From contig NZ_BDBF01000025.1 of assembly GCF_001612845.1 (NCBI RefSeq), positions 1-64,000 of the forward strand: a DNA stretch of 64,000 nucleotides, written 5' to 3'. This DNA is from Nocardia elegans NBRC 108235 (GTDB taxonomy: Bacteria > Actinomycetota > Actinomycetes > Mycobacteriales > Mycobacteriaceae). A program made the translations under genes and the position numbers. The notes below the pieces were generated by a model. That model searched no databases. It saw only the letters and a list, made by a program, of their open reading frames with translations, and was not told the origin of the DNA. Shown piece after piece: positions 6,802 to 16,347 of the stretch (within the stretch, counting starts at the first letter, position 1; the number at the start of each line of letters is the position of its first letter).

Positions 6802-9021
6802 TCACCGCCGAGAGCGCCACGCGGTGCGCGCTGCGTCATCCGTTGCGGCCGTTGCCGATGCTGCGGTGGTGATCGGGGTCAGCCAGATCGCGCTGTTGGG
6901 GGCGACGGTGACCTCCGCCGAATAGGGCCGGCCGTGCCAGGGGCAGGCGGACGCCGATACCGCGCCGAGGTTGCCGGTTCCGCTGCCGCCGTACGAGGTG
7001 GCGTCGGTGTTGAGGATTTCGCGCCAGGTGCCGGAGGCCGGCAGGCCGATACGGTAGTCGCGATGTTCGACGCCGGAGAAATTGAAGACGCAGGCCACCA
7101 CCGAGCCGTCGGTGCCGTAGCGCAGGAAGGCGAGCAGGTTGTGCGCGTGGTCGTCGGCCTCGATCCAGGCGTAGCCACCGGGCGCGGTGTCCTGGGTCCA
7201 CAGCGCGGGGTGGGCGCGATAGACGGTGTTGAGATCGGCGACGAGAGCGCGGATACCGTCGTGCAGGGGGTTGGCGAGTTCGTCCCAGTCCAGTCCGCGA
7301 TCGTGTGACCACTCCCGGAACTGGCCGAACTCCTGGCCCATGAACAGCAGCTGTTTGCCCGGGTGCGCCCACATATAGGCCAGCAACGCGCGAACGCCGC
7401 AGGCCTTGGCGTAGTCGTCGCCGGGCATGCGGGTCCACAGCGTGCCCTTGCCGTGCACCACCTCGTCGTGGCTGATCGGCAGCAGATAGTTCTCACTCCA
7501 GGCATAGACCGCCGAGAACGTGATCTCGTTGTGGTGCCAGCTGCGATGCACCTGATCGCGTCCGAAGTAACCGAGGGTGTCGTGCATCCAGCCCATATTC
7601 CATTTCAGGGTGAAGCCCAGCCCGCCGACCTCCGTGGACCGGGTGACGCCCGGCCAGGTGGTGGATTCCTCGGCGATGGTCACCACACCGGGATGATCGG
7701 CGTGGACGGCGGCGTTCAACTCGCGCAGGAAGGCGACGGCCTCCAGATTCTCCCGTCCGCCGTGCACATTGGGCTCCCAGCCGCCGGGCGGACGCGAATA
7801 GTCCAGGTACAGCATCGAGGCGACGGCGTCGACGCGCAGCCCGTCGATATGGAACTCCTCGAGCCAGAACCGCGCGTTGGCGACCAGGAAGTTGCGCACC
7901 TCGTTGCGGCCGTAGTCGAAAATGTAGGTGCCCCATTCCAATTGCTCGCCGCGACGAGGATCGGGATGTTCGTAGAGGGCGGTGCCGTCGAAGCGGGCGA
8001 GGGCCCATTCGTCGCGCGGGAAATGGCCGGGCACCCAGTCGAGGATGACACCTATCCCGTGGGCGTGCAGGTGGTCGACGAAGGCGCGGAAATCGTCGGG
8101 GGAGCCGAAGCGGGCGGTCGGCGCGTAGTAGGAGGTGACCTGATAACCCCAGGAGCCGCCGAAGGGATGTTCCGCCACGGGCAGCAGTTCGACGTGGGTG
8201 AAGCCCTGGGCTCGAACGTATTCCGCGAGCTGTTCGGCGGCGGTGCGATAGTCCAGCCCGGGCCGCCACGAGCCGAGATGAACCTCGTAGACGCTCATCG
8301 GCTCGCGGGTGGGGTCGCGCCGGGCATGGGTGGCGCACCAGTCCTGATCGGTCCACCGGTAGTCGGCGTCGGCGACGACCGACGCCGTCGCGGGCGGGGT
8401 CTCGGCGGCGAAGGCGAGGGGATCGGCATGGTCGGCGATCCGTCCGTCGGCGCCGTGGATGCGGTATTTGTAGCGCGTGCCCGCCGCGACGCCGGGTACG
8501 AATACCTCCCACACCCCGGACGATCCGAGCCGGCGCATCGGTGTACTGGCTCCGCTCCAGCTGTCGAAATCGCCGAAGACGGTCACGCCGCGCGCATTCG
8601 GCGCCCATACCGCGAACGACGTGCCGGTGACCTCGCCGTCGAGGGTGGTGTAGCGGCGCGGATGGGCGCCGAGTACCTCCCAGAGCCGCCGATGTCGTCC
8701 CTCGCCGAGCAGGTGCAGATCGAGTTCGCCGACGGTCGGCAGGAAGCGGTATCCGTCGGCGGTCAGCACGGTCCGGCTGCCCGGATACGACACGATCAGG
8801 CGGTAGTCCCACAGATCCGGAAATTCGACCACGCCCTCGAAGACCCCGTGGCCGATGGGGTGCAGCGGATGGTCGACGCCGCCGATGCGCGCTGACACCG
8901 AATCGGCATGGGGGCGAAGGGCTCTGATCACCGTACCGTCCGGATGCGGATGCGCGCCGAGGACCGTGTGCGGGTCGGTGTGGGTACCGGCGGCCAGCAA
9001 CATCAGATCGCGCCGATTCAT
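6802..9021 (-). CDS. glgB: 1,4-alpha-glucan branching enzyme
   Basis: GlgB (739 residues) makes alpha-1,6 branches in glycogen and, in the GlgE pathway, branches the maltosyl-extended glucan. Two carbohydrate-binding/beta-sandwich modules precede the GH13 barrel. The catalytic residues are visible: nucleophile Asp in GLRVDAVASM (about residue 397), acid/base Glu in AEESTTWPG (about 450) and Asp in SHDEVVHGKGTL (about 518). It follows glgE on the same strand after 34 nt, as Rv1326c follows Rv1327c, so the two form an operon. Confidence 0.95.
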   Translation of the reverse strand: MNRRDLMLLAAGTHTDPHTVLGAHPHPDGTVIRALRPHADSVSARIGGVDHPLHPIGHGVFEGVVEFPDLWDYRLIVSYPGSRTVLTADGYRFLPTVGELDLHLLGEGRHRRLWEVLGAHPRRYTTLDGEVTGTSFAVWAPNARGVTVFGDFDSWSGASTPMRRLGSSGVWEVFVPGVAAGTRYKYRIHGADGRIADHADPLAFAAETPPATASVVADADYRWTDQDWCATHARRDPTREPMSVYEVHLGSWRPGLDYRTAAEQLAEYVRAQGFTHVELLPVAEHPFGGSWGYQVTSYYAPTARFGSPDDFRAFVDHLHAHGIGVILDWVPGHFPRDEWALARFDGTALYEHPDPRRGEQLEWGTYIFDYGRNEVRNFLVANARFWLEEFHIDGLRVDAVASMLYLDYSRPPGGWEPNVHGGRENLEAVAFLRELNAAVHADHPGVVTIAEESTTWPGVTRSTEVGGLGFTLKWNMGWMHDTLGYFGRDQVHRSWHHNEITFSAVYAWSENYLLPISHDEVVHGKGTLWTRMPGDDYAKACGVRALLAYMWAHPGKQLLFMGQEFGQFREWSHDRGLDWDELANPLHDGIRALVADLNTVYRAHPALWTQDTAPGGYAWIEADDHAHNLLAFLRYGTDGSVVACVFNFSGVEHRDYRIGLPASGTWREILNTDATSYGGSGTGNLGAVSASACPWHGRPYSAEVTVAPNSAIWLTPITTAASATAATDDAARTAWRSRR

Positions 9022-9055
9022 CGGCGCGGCCGCCGTGCCGTGGTCCGGCGTGCCG

Positions 9056-11059
9056 TCACCGGAAGGTCCTGCGGTAGGCCAATTCGGTGCGCGCGGCCGC
9101 GGAGACCGCCGGGAGGGCGAGGATGTGAGCGGGCGCGCGCACGGGCTCGAGCCGCACGTAATTGGTTTGCGCCCAGTGGTATTCCTCGCCGCTGATCTCG
9201 TCGTGGACCGTCGGACGGTCGTGCCATTCCCGTCCGATGGCCGGCATGTCGAGCGAGATCATCCCGTCCTCGGCGCCGAACGGGTTGAGGTTGACCACGA
9301 CCAGCACCGCGTCTCCGGAGCTCGGGTCGATCTTCGAGTACGCCAGCAGTGCCTCGTTGTCGACGTGGTGAAAGGCGATGCAGCGCAATTGTTGTAGCGC
9401 GGGATGGGCTCGGCGAATCTCGTTCAGCCGGGTGATCAACGGTTCCAGCGACTCGCCGCGGGCCGCGGCCTCGGCGAATCGTCGCGGGCGCAACTGGTAC
9501 TTCTCGGAATCGAGATATTCCTCGCTGCCGGGGCGCACCGCCTGGTGCTCGAAAAGTTCGAAGCCGGAATACATACCCCAGCTCGGGCCCAGCGTCGCCG
9601 CCAGCACGGCGCGCACGGCGAACATGCCCGGACCGCCGTGTTGGAGGCTCTCGTGCAGGATGTCGGGAGTGTTGACGAACAGATTGGGCCGGGCCTCGTC
9701 GGCCTTGGCGGCCAATTCGCGACCGAATTCGGCCAGTTCGTAGGCGCCGGTGCGCCAGGTGAAATAGGTATAGGACTGCGAGAATCCGCGCCGAGCCAGA
9801 CCGTAGAGCCGGGCCGGGCGGGTGAATGCCTCGGACAGGAAGATTACGTCGGGGTCGGTCCGGCGCACCTGCGCGATCAGCCATTCCCAGAAGTCGGCCG
9901 GTTTGGTGTGCGGATTGTCGACCCGGAAGATGGTGACTCCCAAGGCGATCCAGTGCCGCACGACGCCCAGGACGGCGGCGTAGAGCCCGTCCGGATCGTT
10001 GTCGAAATCCAGCGGGTAGATGTCCTGATACTTCTTCGGCGGATTCTCCGCGAACGCGATGGTGCCGTCGGGCAGGGTGGTGAACCATTCCGGATGGCTG
10101 CGCACCCAAGGGTGGTCGGGCGCGCACTGCAGCGCCAGATCCAGCGCCACCTCGAGACCGAGTTCGCCTGCGGCACGGACGAATTCGGCGAAATCCGCCT
10201 CGGTTCCCAGGAGCGGGTGGACGGCGTCGTGGCCGCCCTCGGCCGAGCCGATCGCCCAGGGGGAGCCGAAATCATCGGGACCGCAGGTCAGAGAGTTGTT
10301 GGGACCCTTGCGATTCACCGTTCCGATCGGGTGGATCGGCGGCAGGTAGACGACATCGAAACCCATGGCCGCGATGCGTGGCAGTTCCTTCGTCGCGGTG
10401 GCGAAGGTGCCGTGCACCGGATTTCCGTCGGCGTCCCAGCCGCCGGTGGAGCGGGGGAAGAATTCGTACCACGAGCCGACCAGCGCTCGCCGCCGCTCGA
10501 CGAGCACGGTGTGGGCCGGACCGCGGGTCACCAGATCGCGCAGCGGCGTCTCGCGCAGGATCTCGGCCACCTCGGCGCTGAAGGCGGGTGCCACCCGCGC
10601 CGGCAGTTGCGCATCGCTGCGCAGCGCGGCCGCTGCGGCGCGCAATTTCTCCCACTGGCGTTTCGGCACCGCCTGGGCCGCCCGTTCGAACAGCCGGGCA
10701 CCGATCTCGAGATCGTTGGCCAGATCCGCCGCGCTCTGGCCGACCGCGAGTTTCGCCTCGACCGCGGCCCGCCACCCGGTGATCGGATCGCCCCAGCCTT
10801 CGACGCGAAAGGTCCACGGCCCCGGCGTATTCGGGGTGAAGACCGCGTTGAAGACATCGGGTTCGAACTCGGGCGCCATCCGGATCCGCTGGGTGCGGCC
10901 GCCGCCCGGTCCGCGCACGGCCAGGGTGGCCGCCACCGCGTCGTGGCCCTCGCGCCACACCACGGCTCGTACCGGCACCACCTCGCCGACCACGGCCTTG
11001 GCCGGATATCCGCCCGCGACGGCCGGGGCGGTGTCATCGATGGCGATGCGACCGGTCAC
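9056..11059 (-). CDS. glgE: alpha-1,4-glucan:maltose-1-phosphate maltosyltransferase
   Basis: GlgE transfers maltosyl units from maltose 1-phosphate to growing alpha-1,4-glucan. The 667-residue protein has an N-terminal beta domain (VAGGYPAKAVVGEVVPVRAVVWREG), then a GH13_3 barrel with YLPPIHPIG, nucleophile Asp in FRVDNPHTKP (about residue 380) and Glu in FLSEAFTRP (about 407). The GTG start gives the mycobacterial-type N terminus. It is the first gene of the glgE-glgB operon. A CCGGTAGTCCG element lies 14 nt upstream of the start. TreS and Pep2 genes were not seen in this window. Confidence 0.95.
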   Translation of the reverse strand: MTGRIAIDDTAPAVAGGYPAKAVVGEVVPVRAVVWREGHDAVAATLAVRGPGGGRTQRIRMAPEFEPDVFNAVFTPNTPGPWTFRVEGWGDPITGWRAAVEAKLAVGQSAADLANDLEIGARLFERAAQAVPKRQWEKLRAAAAALRSDAQLPARVAPAFSAEVAEILRETPLRDLVTRGPAHTVLVERRRALVGSWYEFFPRSTGGWDADGNPVHGTFATATKELPRIAAMGFDVVYLPPIHPIGTVNRKGPNNSLTCGPDDFGSPWAIGSAEGGHDAVHPLLGTEADFAEFVRAAGELGLEVALDLALQCAPDHPWVRSHPEWFTTLPDGTIAFAENPPKKYQDIYPLDFDNDPDGLYAAVLGVVRHWIALGVTIFRVDNPHTKPADFWEWLIAQVRRTDPDVIFLSEAFTRPARLYGLARRGFSQSYTYFTWRTGAYELAEFGRELAAKADEARPNLFVNTPDILHESLQHGGPGMFAVRAVLAATLGPSWGMYSGFELFEHQAVRPGSEEYLDSEKYQLRPRRFAEAAARGESLEPLITRLNEIRRAHPALQQLRCIAFHHVDNEALLAYSKIDPSSGDAVLVVVNLNPFGAEDGMISLDMPAIGREWHDRPTVHDEISGEEYHWAQTNYVRLEPVRAPAHILALPAVSAAARTELAYRRTFR

Positions 11060-11072
11060 GGCACCAACCGTA

Positions 11073-11198
11073 CCGGTAGTCCGGGGGCGACCACGAACAC
11101 GCGCGACGTGGGCCTGGGCAATTGCGGGTCGGAGGTGCCCGTGGCAGACTTTCCGGGGCGTTGGTTCCGTTTCTGTGGACGCCGGTGCGGACTACCGG
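11073..11198. promoter_or_regulatory. divergent glgE / hydrolase promoter region with 11-bp inverted repeat
   Basis: CCGGTAGTCCG (11073-11083) recurs as its exact reverse complement CGGACTACCGG (11188-11198). Flanks extend the match to 13 of 14 bases. One copy sits just upstream of the glgE start and the other 44 nt upstream of the hydrolase start, so a shared regulator could act on both. No known consensus was recognised. Confidence 0.4.
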
Positions 11199-11242
11199 CA
11201 CGAACGAATTCGCCGAGAGAGCCGAGAGAAAGGGAATTGCGC

Positions 11243-12004
11243 ATGACAGCGGTGCAGGGGCAGGCCGTGGAGATCGCGACGCCCGACGGTGTCGCCGACG
11301 CGTACGTCACCTATCCCGCGGCGGGCGGGAAGTACCCCGGTGTGTTGCTGTACATGGACGCGTTCGGACTGCGTCCGAGCCTGCGCGCGCTGGCCGACGA
11401 TGTCGCCGCGGCCGGATACACCGTGCTGGTGCCCAACGTCTTCTACCGGCACGGCCGGGCGCCGCTGGTCGAACTGCCGGATTTCATCGATCCGCAGCAG
11501 CGTCCGGACCTGTTCGCCACGATCGTCCCGATGCTGCGGGAGCTCACCCGCGATCTCGTGGTCCGCGACGCCGGCGCCTATCTGGACTGGCTCACGGCGT
11601 TCGAGCACACGGCCGACGGGCCGATGGCCACCGCCGGCTACTGCATGGGCGGCCGGTTGGCGGTGTACACGGCCGGCGCGTTCGGTGACCGGATCGCGGC
11701 CGCGGCCGGATTCCACACCGGGGGATTGGTCGTCGGCGGCCCCGACAGCCCGCATCTCGCCGTCGAGAGTGCCACGGCGGAAATGTATTTCGGCCACGCC
11801 GACCAGGACCGGTCGCTGACGCCCGACCAGATCGAGACGTTCGACAAGGCGCTGGCCGCGGCCGGAGTGCGCTATCGCACCGAGGTCTACCCCGGCGCAC
11901 ACCACGGTTACACCCAGACCGACACCGCGGCCTACGACCGCGAAGCCGATGCGCGGCACCGGCGTGAACTGCTGGCCCTGCTCGCTCGGACGCTGCGGGG
12001 ATAA
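11243..12004 (+). CDS. dienelactone hydrolase family protein
   Basis: This 253-residue alpha/beta hydrolase has the dienelactone-hydrolase nucleophile elbow GYCMGG with Cys in place of Ser, and a C-terminal His in GAHHGYTQ; the acid is probably the Asp in FGHADQDRSLTP. Enzymes of this family hydrolyse lactones or small esters, and the true substrate cannot be told from sequence. The ATG at 11243 is preceded by AGGGAA. It splits glgE-glgB from glgP but shows no obvious link to glucan metabolism. Confidence 0.85.
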   Translation: MTAVQGQAVEIATPDGVADAYVTYPAAGGKYPGVLLYMDAFGLRPSLRALADDVAAAGYTVLVPNVFYRHGRAPLVELPDFIDPQQRPDLFATIVPMLRELTRDLVVRDAGAYLDWLTAFEHTADGPMATAGYCMGGRLAVYTAGAFGDRIAAAAGFHTGGLVVGGPDSPHLAVESATAEMYFGHADQDRSLTPDQIETFDKALAAAGVRYRTEVYPGAHHGYTQTDTAAYDREADARHRRELLALLARTLRG

Positions 12005-12085
12005 CACCTTTCGCAGCAGGTCAGCGCGCTGGCCCGGTCTCGGCGTGCGGGGTGCGGCCCGATGCCCCCGTGTAGGGTCTACCCG

Positions 12086-14671
12086 GTGAAGGCATTGCGT
12101 CGTTTCACCGTCCGTGCCCATCTGCCGCAGCGGTTGGCCGCCCTCGGTGAGCTGGCCGCCAATCTGCGGTGGTCGTGGCACGGGCCTACTCAGGATGTGT
12201 TCGCGCAGCTGGATCCCGAGTTGTGGGTGCGGGTCGGCCGCGATCCGGTGCGGATGCTCGGCGAGGTGGACGCGGACCGGCTCGACGAGTGGGCCGCGGA
12301 CCCCGATTATCAGGCGGCCGTCGACGCCGCCGAGGCCGACCTGCGGGACTATCTGACCAGACCCCGCTGGTTCGCCGAGCATGACTCCGCGGAACCGCAA
12401 ACCCCGGTGCCGCGCGGTATCGCCTACTTCTCCATGGAATTCGGTGTGACCGAGGTGCTGCCGAATTACTCGGGCGGGCTGGGAATTCTGGCCGGTGACC
12501 ATCTCAAGGCGGCCTCGGATCTGGGATTGCCGCTGATCGGCGTCGGCCTGCTGTATCGCTCCGGCTATTTCCGGCAGTCGCTCACCGCCGACGGCTGGCA
12601 GGCCGAGCGCTATCCCGACCTCGATCCGCAAGGTCTGCCGCTGCGACTGCTGGCCGAGGAGGGCGCCCCGGTGCTCGTCCACGTGCCCATGCCCGAGAGC
12701 CGGGTGCTGCGCGCCCGGGTGTGGATCGCGCAGGTGGGGCGAATTCCGTTGCTGCTGCTCGATTCCGATATCAGCGACAACGATCCGGAACTGCGGGCGG
12801 TGACCGATCGGCTCTACGGCGGCGATCAGGACCACCGCATCAAACAGGAGATTCTGGCCGGCATCGGCGGCGTGCGCGCGATCCGCGCCTACACCCGGGC
12901 TCGCGGTCTGCCGGATCCGGACGTGTGGCATATGAACGAGGGCCACGCGGGATTTCTCGGGATCGAGCGGATCCGCGAATACATGTCGGACGGAATGGAT
13001 TTCGACTCCGCGCTCGCCGCGGTGCGGGCCGCGACCGTCTTCACCACGCATACTCCGGTGCCCGCCGGCATCGACCGGTTCGCCGCCGGGCTGGTCCGCC
13101 GCTACTTCGGCGGCGCCCACGGGGAACGGGAATCGCCACTGCTGCCGGGAATTTCGGTGGACCGGATCCTGGCGCTGGGACGTGAGGCCGATCCTTCGGT
13201 GTTCAACATGGCCCACCTCGGTTTGCGACTCGCTCAGCGCGCCAACGGTGTTTCGCGCTTGCACGGCGAGGTCAGCCGCGACATGTTCGCGCCGCTGTGG
13301 CCCGGATTCGACGCGGCCGAGGTGCCGATCGGTTCGGTGACCAACGGGGTGCACGCCCCGACCTGGGCGGCTCGCCAATGGATAGACAAGGCTCGCGATC
13401 TCGTCGGGCCGGAGCTCGTGGCCGAGGCGCGCGGCTGGGAACAGCTGCGGTCGGTGGAGCTGCGCGAGCTGTGGGAGACCCGGGCGGCGCTGCGTGCGGT
13501 GCTGGTCGCCGAGGTGCGTCGCCGGCTGCGGGAATCCTGGCTCGAACGCGGCGCGGCCCCGGCCGAACTGGGCTGGGTGGACGAGGTTTTCGATCCCGGG
13601 GTGCTGACCGTCGGATTCGCCCGGCGGGTGCCCACCTACAAGCGGCTCACGCTGATGCTGCGCGATCCGGACCGGTTGCGCGCGCTGTTGCTCGATCCGG
13701 AGCGGCCGCTGCAACTGGTGGTCGCGGGTAAGAGCCATCCCGCCGACGACGGGGGTAAGGCACTGATCCAGCAGGTGGTGCGGTTCGCCGACGATCCGGC
13801 GGTGCGGCACCGCATCGTGTTCCTGCCCGACTACGACATGTCGATGGCCCGCTACCTCTACTGGGGTTGCGATGTGTGGTTGAACAATCCGCTGCGTCCG
13901 CTGGAAGCCTGTGGGACCTCCGGGATGAAGGCCGCCCTCAACGGTGGCCTCAACCTCTCCATCCGCGACGGCTGGTGGGACGAAATGTACGACGGCGACA
14001 ACGGCTGGGCCATCCCGACCGCCGACGGCGTCCGCGACGAACATCGGCGCGACGATCTGGAGGCGGCCGCGCTGTACGAGATGCTGCAGCGCTCGGTGCT
14101 GCCGCGGTTCTACGAGCGCGACGACTCCGGCCTGCCGGTGCGCTGGATGGAAATGGTGCGCCACACGCTGCGCACCCTCGGCCCGAAGGTGCTCGCCTCG
14201 CGCATGGTCCGCGACTACACCACCGGCTACTACCTCCCAGCCGCCGCGTCGTACGCCGCGGTCGCGGCCGACGACTTCGCCGGGGCGCGGGAGCTGGCCG
14301 ACTACCGCCGCCGCCTCGAGGGGGCATGGTCGCAGGTGAAGGTCCTGCAGGTCGACAGCTCCGGCCTGCCCGATATTCCGGTGATCGGTGCGGAACTGTC
14401 GCTGCGGGCCCGCATCGATCTCGCCGGGCTGTCCGCCGGCGACGTGGTGGTACAGGCGGTATTGGGCCGGGTCGGTTCCGACGACGAGCTGACCGATACC
14501 GAGGTCGTCGACATGGACCACATCGCCACGGACGCCGGCACGGAGCAGTTCGCGGTCACCACGCCGGTGCCGCATTCCGGTGCTGTCGGGTATACCGTCC
14601 GCGTGCTGCCCAGACACCGTTTGCTGTCGGGCCCGGCAGAACTCGGATTGGTCGCCGCGGCGCGGCCGTAG
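12086..14671 (+). CDS. glgP: alpha-glucan (glycogen/maltodextrin) phosphorylase
   Basis: GlgP releases glucose 1-phosphate from alpha-1,4-glucan. The 861-residue protein has the actinobacterial alpha-glucan phosphorylase layout: DUF3417 N-terminal region (KALRRFTVRAHLP, NLRWSW), the catalytic GT35 core and the PLP lysine K615 in GTSGMKAALNGG. The GTG at 12086 is preferred over the ATG at 12062 because AGGG lies 8 nt before it and the N terminus then matches Rv1328. The C-terminal beta module is typical for this subfamily. It faces away from glgE-glgB. Confidence 0.93.
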   Translation: MKALRRFTVRAHLPQRLAALGELAANLRWSWHGPTQDVFAQLDPELWVRVGRDPVRMLGEVDADRLDEWAADPDYQAAVDAAEADLRDYLTRPRWFAEHDSAEPQTPVPRGIAYFSMEFGVTEVLPNYSGGLGILAGDHLKAASDLGLPLIGVGLLYRSGYFRQSLTADGWQAERYPDLDPQGLPLRLLAEEGAPVLVHVPMPESRVLRARVWIAQVGRIPLLLLDSDISDNDPELRAVTDRLYGGDQDHRIKQEILAGIGGVRAIRAYTRARGLPDPDVWHMNEGHAGFLGIERIREYMSDGMDFDSALAAVRAATVFTTHTPVPAGIDRFAAGLVRRYFGGAHGERESPLLPGISVDRILALGREADPSVFNMAHLGLRLAQRANGVSRLHGEVSRDMFAPLWPGFDAAEVPIGSVTNGVHAPTWAARQWIDKARDLVGPELVAEARGWEQLRSVELRELWETRAALRAVLVAEVRRRLRESWLERGAAPAELGWVDEVFDPGVLTVGFARRVPTYKRLTLMLRDPDRLRALLLDPERPLQLVVAGKSHPADDGGKALIQQVVRFADDPAVRHRIVFLPDYDMSMARYLYWGCDVWLNNPLRPLEACGTSGMKAALNGGLNLSIRDGWWDEMYDGDNGWAIPTADGVRDEHRRDDLEAAALYEMLQRSVLPRFYERDDSGLPVRWMEMVRHTLRTLGPKVLASRMVRDYTTGYYLPAAASYAAVAADDFAGARELADYRRRLEGAWSQVKVLQVDSSGLPDIPVIGAELSLRARIDLAGLSAGDVVVQAVLGRVGSDDELTDTEVVDMDHIATDAGTEQFAVTTPVPHSGAVGYTVRVLPRHRLLSGPAELGLVAAARP

Positions 14672-14808
14672 AACGTCTGGTCAGTGGGGATATCGGGGAA
14701 CGTGATTTGCCGCATGTTCGCCGATCTGAATGGAATCGAACGGTCCGGGACCGATACGGTGCCCTCGGCACAGTCCGATAGGTCCGGGGCGAGGGTGGAG
14801 AGCAGTAC

Positions 14809-16173
14809 ATGAGCAGTGTCGACGTCCTGTCACGGTCCAAGGGACGCCTCGATTCCTACTTCGGAATCGCGAGGCTCGGATCGACCATGAGGCGCGAGCT
14901 GATGGCCGGCACCGTCACCTTCCTGGCGATGTCCTATGTGCTCGCGGTCAACCCGGCGGTTCTCGGCGACCACGGTCAGCTCGGATCGCGCGGCATTCCG
15001 ACCCAGGCGGTGTTCACCGCGACCGCGGTGGCCGCGGTGGTGGGCACGCTGGTGATGGGGGTGTGGGCGCGCTACCCGATCGCGCTCGCGCCCGGGATGG
15101 GACTCAACGCCTTCTTCGCGTATTCGGTCGTGCTGGGGATGGGGATCGACTGGCAGGTTGCGCTGTCGGGCACGCTGCTGTCGGGCATCATCTTCTTCAT
15201 CCTCGCGGTGACCAAGATCCGCGAGAAGATCATCGACGCGATTCCGCTGCAGCTGAAGCTTGCCGTCGGCGCGGGGATCGGCATGTTCGTCGCCTTCCTC
15301 GGCTTCAAGAACGCCGGGATCGTGGTCTCGGATCCGGCGACCTTCGTGCACCTGGGTGATTTCACCAAGGGGACCACGCTGCTGGCTCTGTTCGGACTGC
15401 TGGTGACGGTGGTCTTCCTGGTGCTGGGCTGGCACGGCGCGGTGCTGTACGGCATCGTCTGCACGACGGTCGTCGGCATCGTCAGCGGGCTGGTGCATCT
15501 GCCGCATCAGGTGGTGGCGCTGCCGCACGGGCTGGACCAGACCTTCGGCCAGGCCATCGTGAATCTGCCGCACGCCTTCACCGGCCAGATGGCGATCGTC
15601 GTGCTGACCATGCTGTTCGTCGACTTCTTCGACGCCTCGGGCACGCTGATCGGAATCGCCAACCAGGCCGGGCTGCTCGGGCCCGACGGGAAACTGCCGC
15701 GCGCCGCGCAGGCGCTGGCCGCCGATTCGATCGGTACCGCCGCGGGGGCGATCATCGGCACCTCGACGACCACCGCCTACGTCGAATCCACGGCCGGCGT
15801 CAGTGCGGGCGGCCGAACCGGGCTCACCGCGGTGTCGACCGCCGGGTGGTTCCTGGCCGCCATGTTCTTCTTCCCGATCTTCGCGGTGGTGGCCGACGTT
15901 CCCGCCGTGACGGCGCCGGCGCTGATCGTGGTGGGTGTGCTGATGTCGCGGGCGCTCGGCGACATCGATTGGAGCAAGCTCGAATTCGCGATTCCGGCGT
16001 TCATCACCGTGATCATGATGCCGCTGACCTACTCGATCGCCAACGGAATCGCGATGGGGCTGACCTTCTATCCCGTCGTCATGGTCGCGCGGCGGCGCGG
16101 CCGGGAGGTGCACCCGGTCATGTGGGTGCTGATGGCGGTCTTCCTCGCGTACTTCTTCTTCCTCGCCGAGTAG
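14809..16173 (+). CDS. NCS2-family purine permease (AzgA/GhxP-like)
   Basis: This 454-residue permease has about 12-14 membrane segments and the hallmarks of the hypoxanthine/guanine/adenine branch: AGTVTFLAMSYVLAVNP near the N terminus, LAPGMGLNAFFAYSV, FVDFFDASGTLIG and GTSTTTAYVESTAGVSAGGRTGLT. The start ATG is preceded by GGAGAG. It imports nucleobases by proton symport in the family; which purine cannot be decided. No purine riboswitch was seen in the 137-nt leader. Confidence 0.88.
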   Translation: MSSVDVLSRSKGRLDSYFGIARLGSTMRRELMAGTVTFLAMSYVLAVNPAVLGDHGQLGSRGIPTQAVFTATAVAAVVGTLVMGVWARYPIALAPGMGLNAFFAYSVVLGMGIDWQVALSGTLLSGIIFFILAVTKIREKIIDAIPLQLKLAVGAGIGMFVAFLGFKNAGIVVSDPATFVHLGDFTKGTTLLALFGLLVTVVFLVLGWHGAVLYGIVCTTVVGIVSGLVHLPHQVVALPHGLDQTFGQAIVNLPHAFTGQMAIVVLTMLFVDFFDASGTLIGIANQAGLLGPDGKLPRAAQALAADSIGTAAGAIIGTSTTTAYVESTAGVSAGGRTGLTAVSTAGWFLAAMFFFPIFAVVADVPAVTAPALIVVGVLMSRALGDIDWSKLEFAIPAFITVIMMPLTYSIANGIAMGLTFYPVVMVARRRGREVHPVMWVLMAVFLAYFFFLAE

Positions 16174-16293
16174 ACCGCTCGGCGGCCGCCGATGAGTTCG
16201 GCGGGGATTCCTCGTCCTATGAGCAAGCCGGATGGAACGAACCGCACGGAACAACCCCGTGAACCGGGTTCGGTTGGTGACCGTGTTATCAAT

Positions 16294-16311
16294 CGGACCG
16301 CAGTCCGTTTT
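16294..16311 (+). terminator. short hairpin followed by TTTT
   Basis: CGGAC (16294-16298) pairs with GTCCG (16303-16307) around CGCA and is followed by TTTTG. It lies 120 nt after the permease stop and 36 nt before the DoxX start, so it may end the permease transcript. An adjacent GAACC-G-GGTTC palindrome (16261-16271) could be an operator. Confidence 0.4.
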
Positions 16312-16347
16312 GCTTTCGCCAACTAACGAGATGAGGACTCCGCGATC

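Noticed and set aside
9404..11242. Long plus-strand extension of the dienelactone hydrolase frame
   Set aside because: It runs antisense to glgE and shows no homology. The real hydrolase begins at ATG 11243 with AGGGAA upstream.
11192..14617. 1141-codon open frame on the minus strand
   Set aside because: It lies antisense to glgP, which has full homology and a ribosome site. The frame is open only because GC-rich third positions suppress stop codons.
14672..14808. Purine riboswitch before the NCS2 permease
   Set aside because: The leader lacks the conserved three-way junction and paired loops of purine riboswitches.
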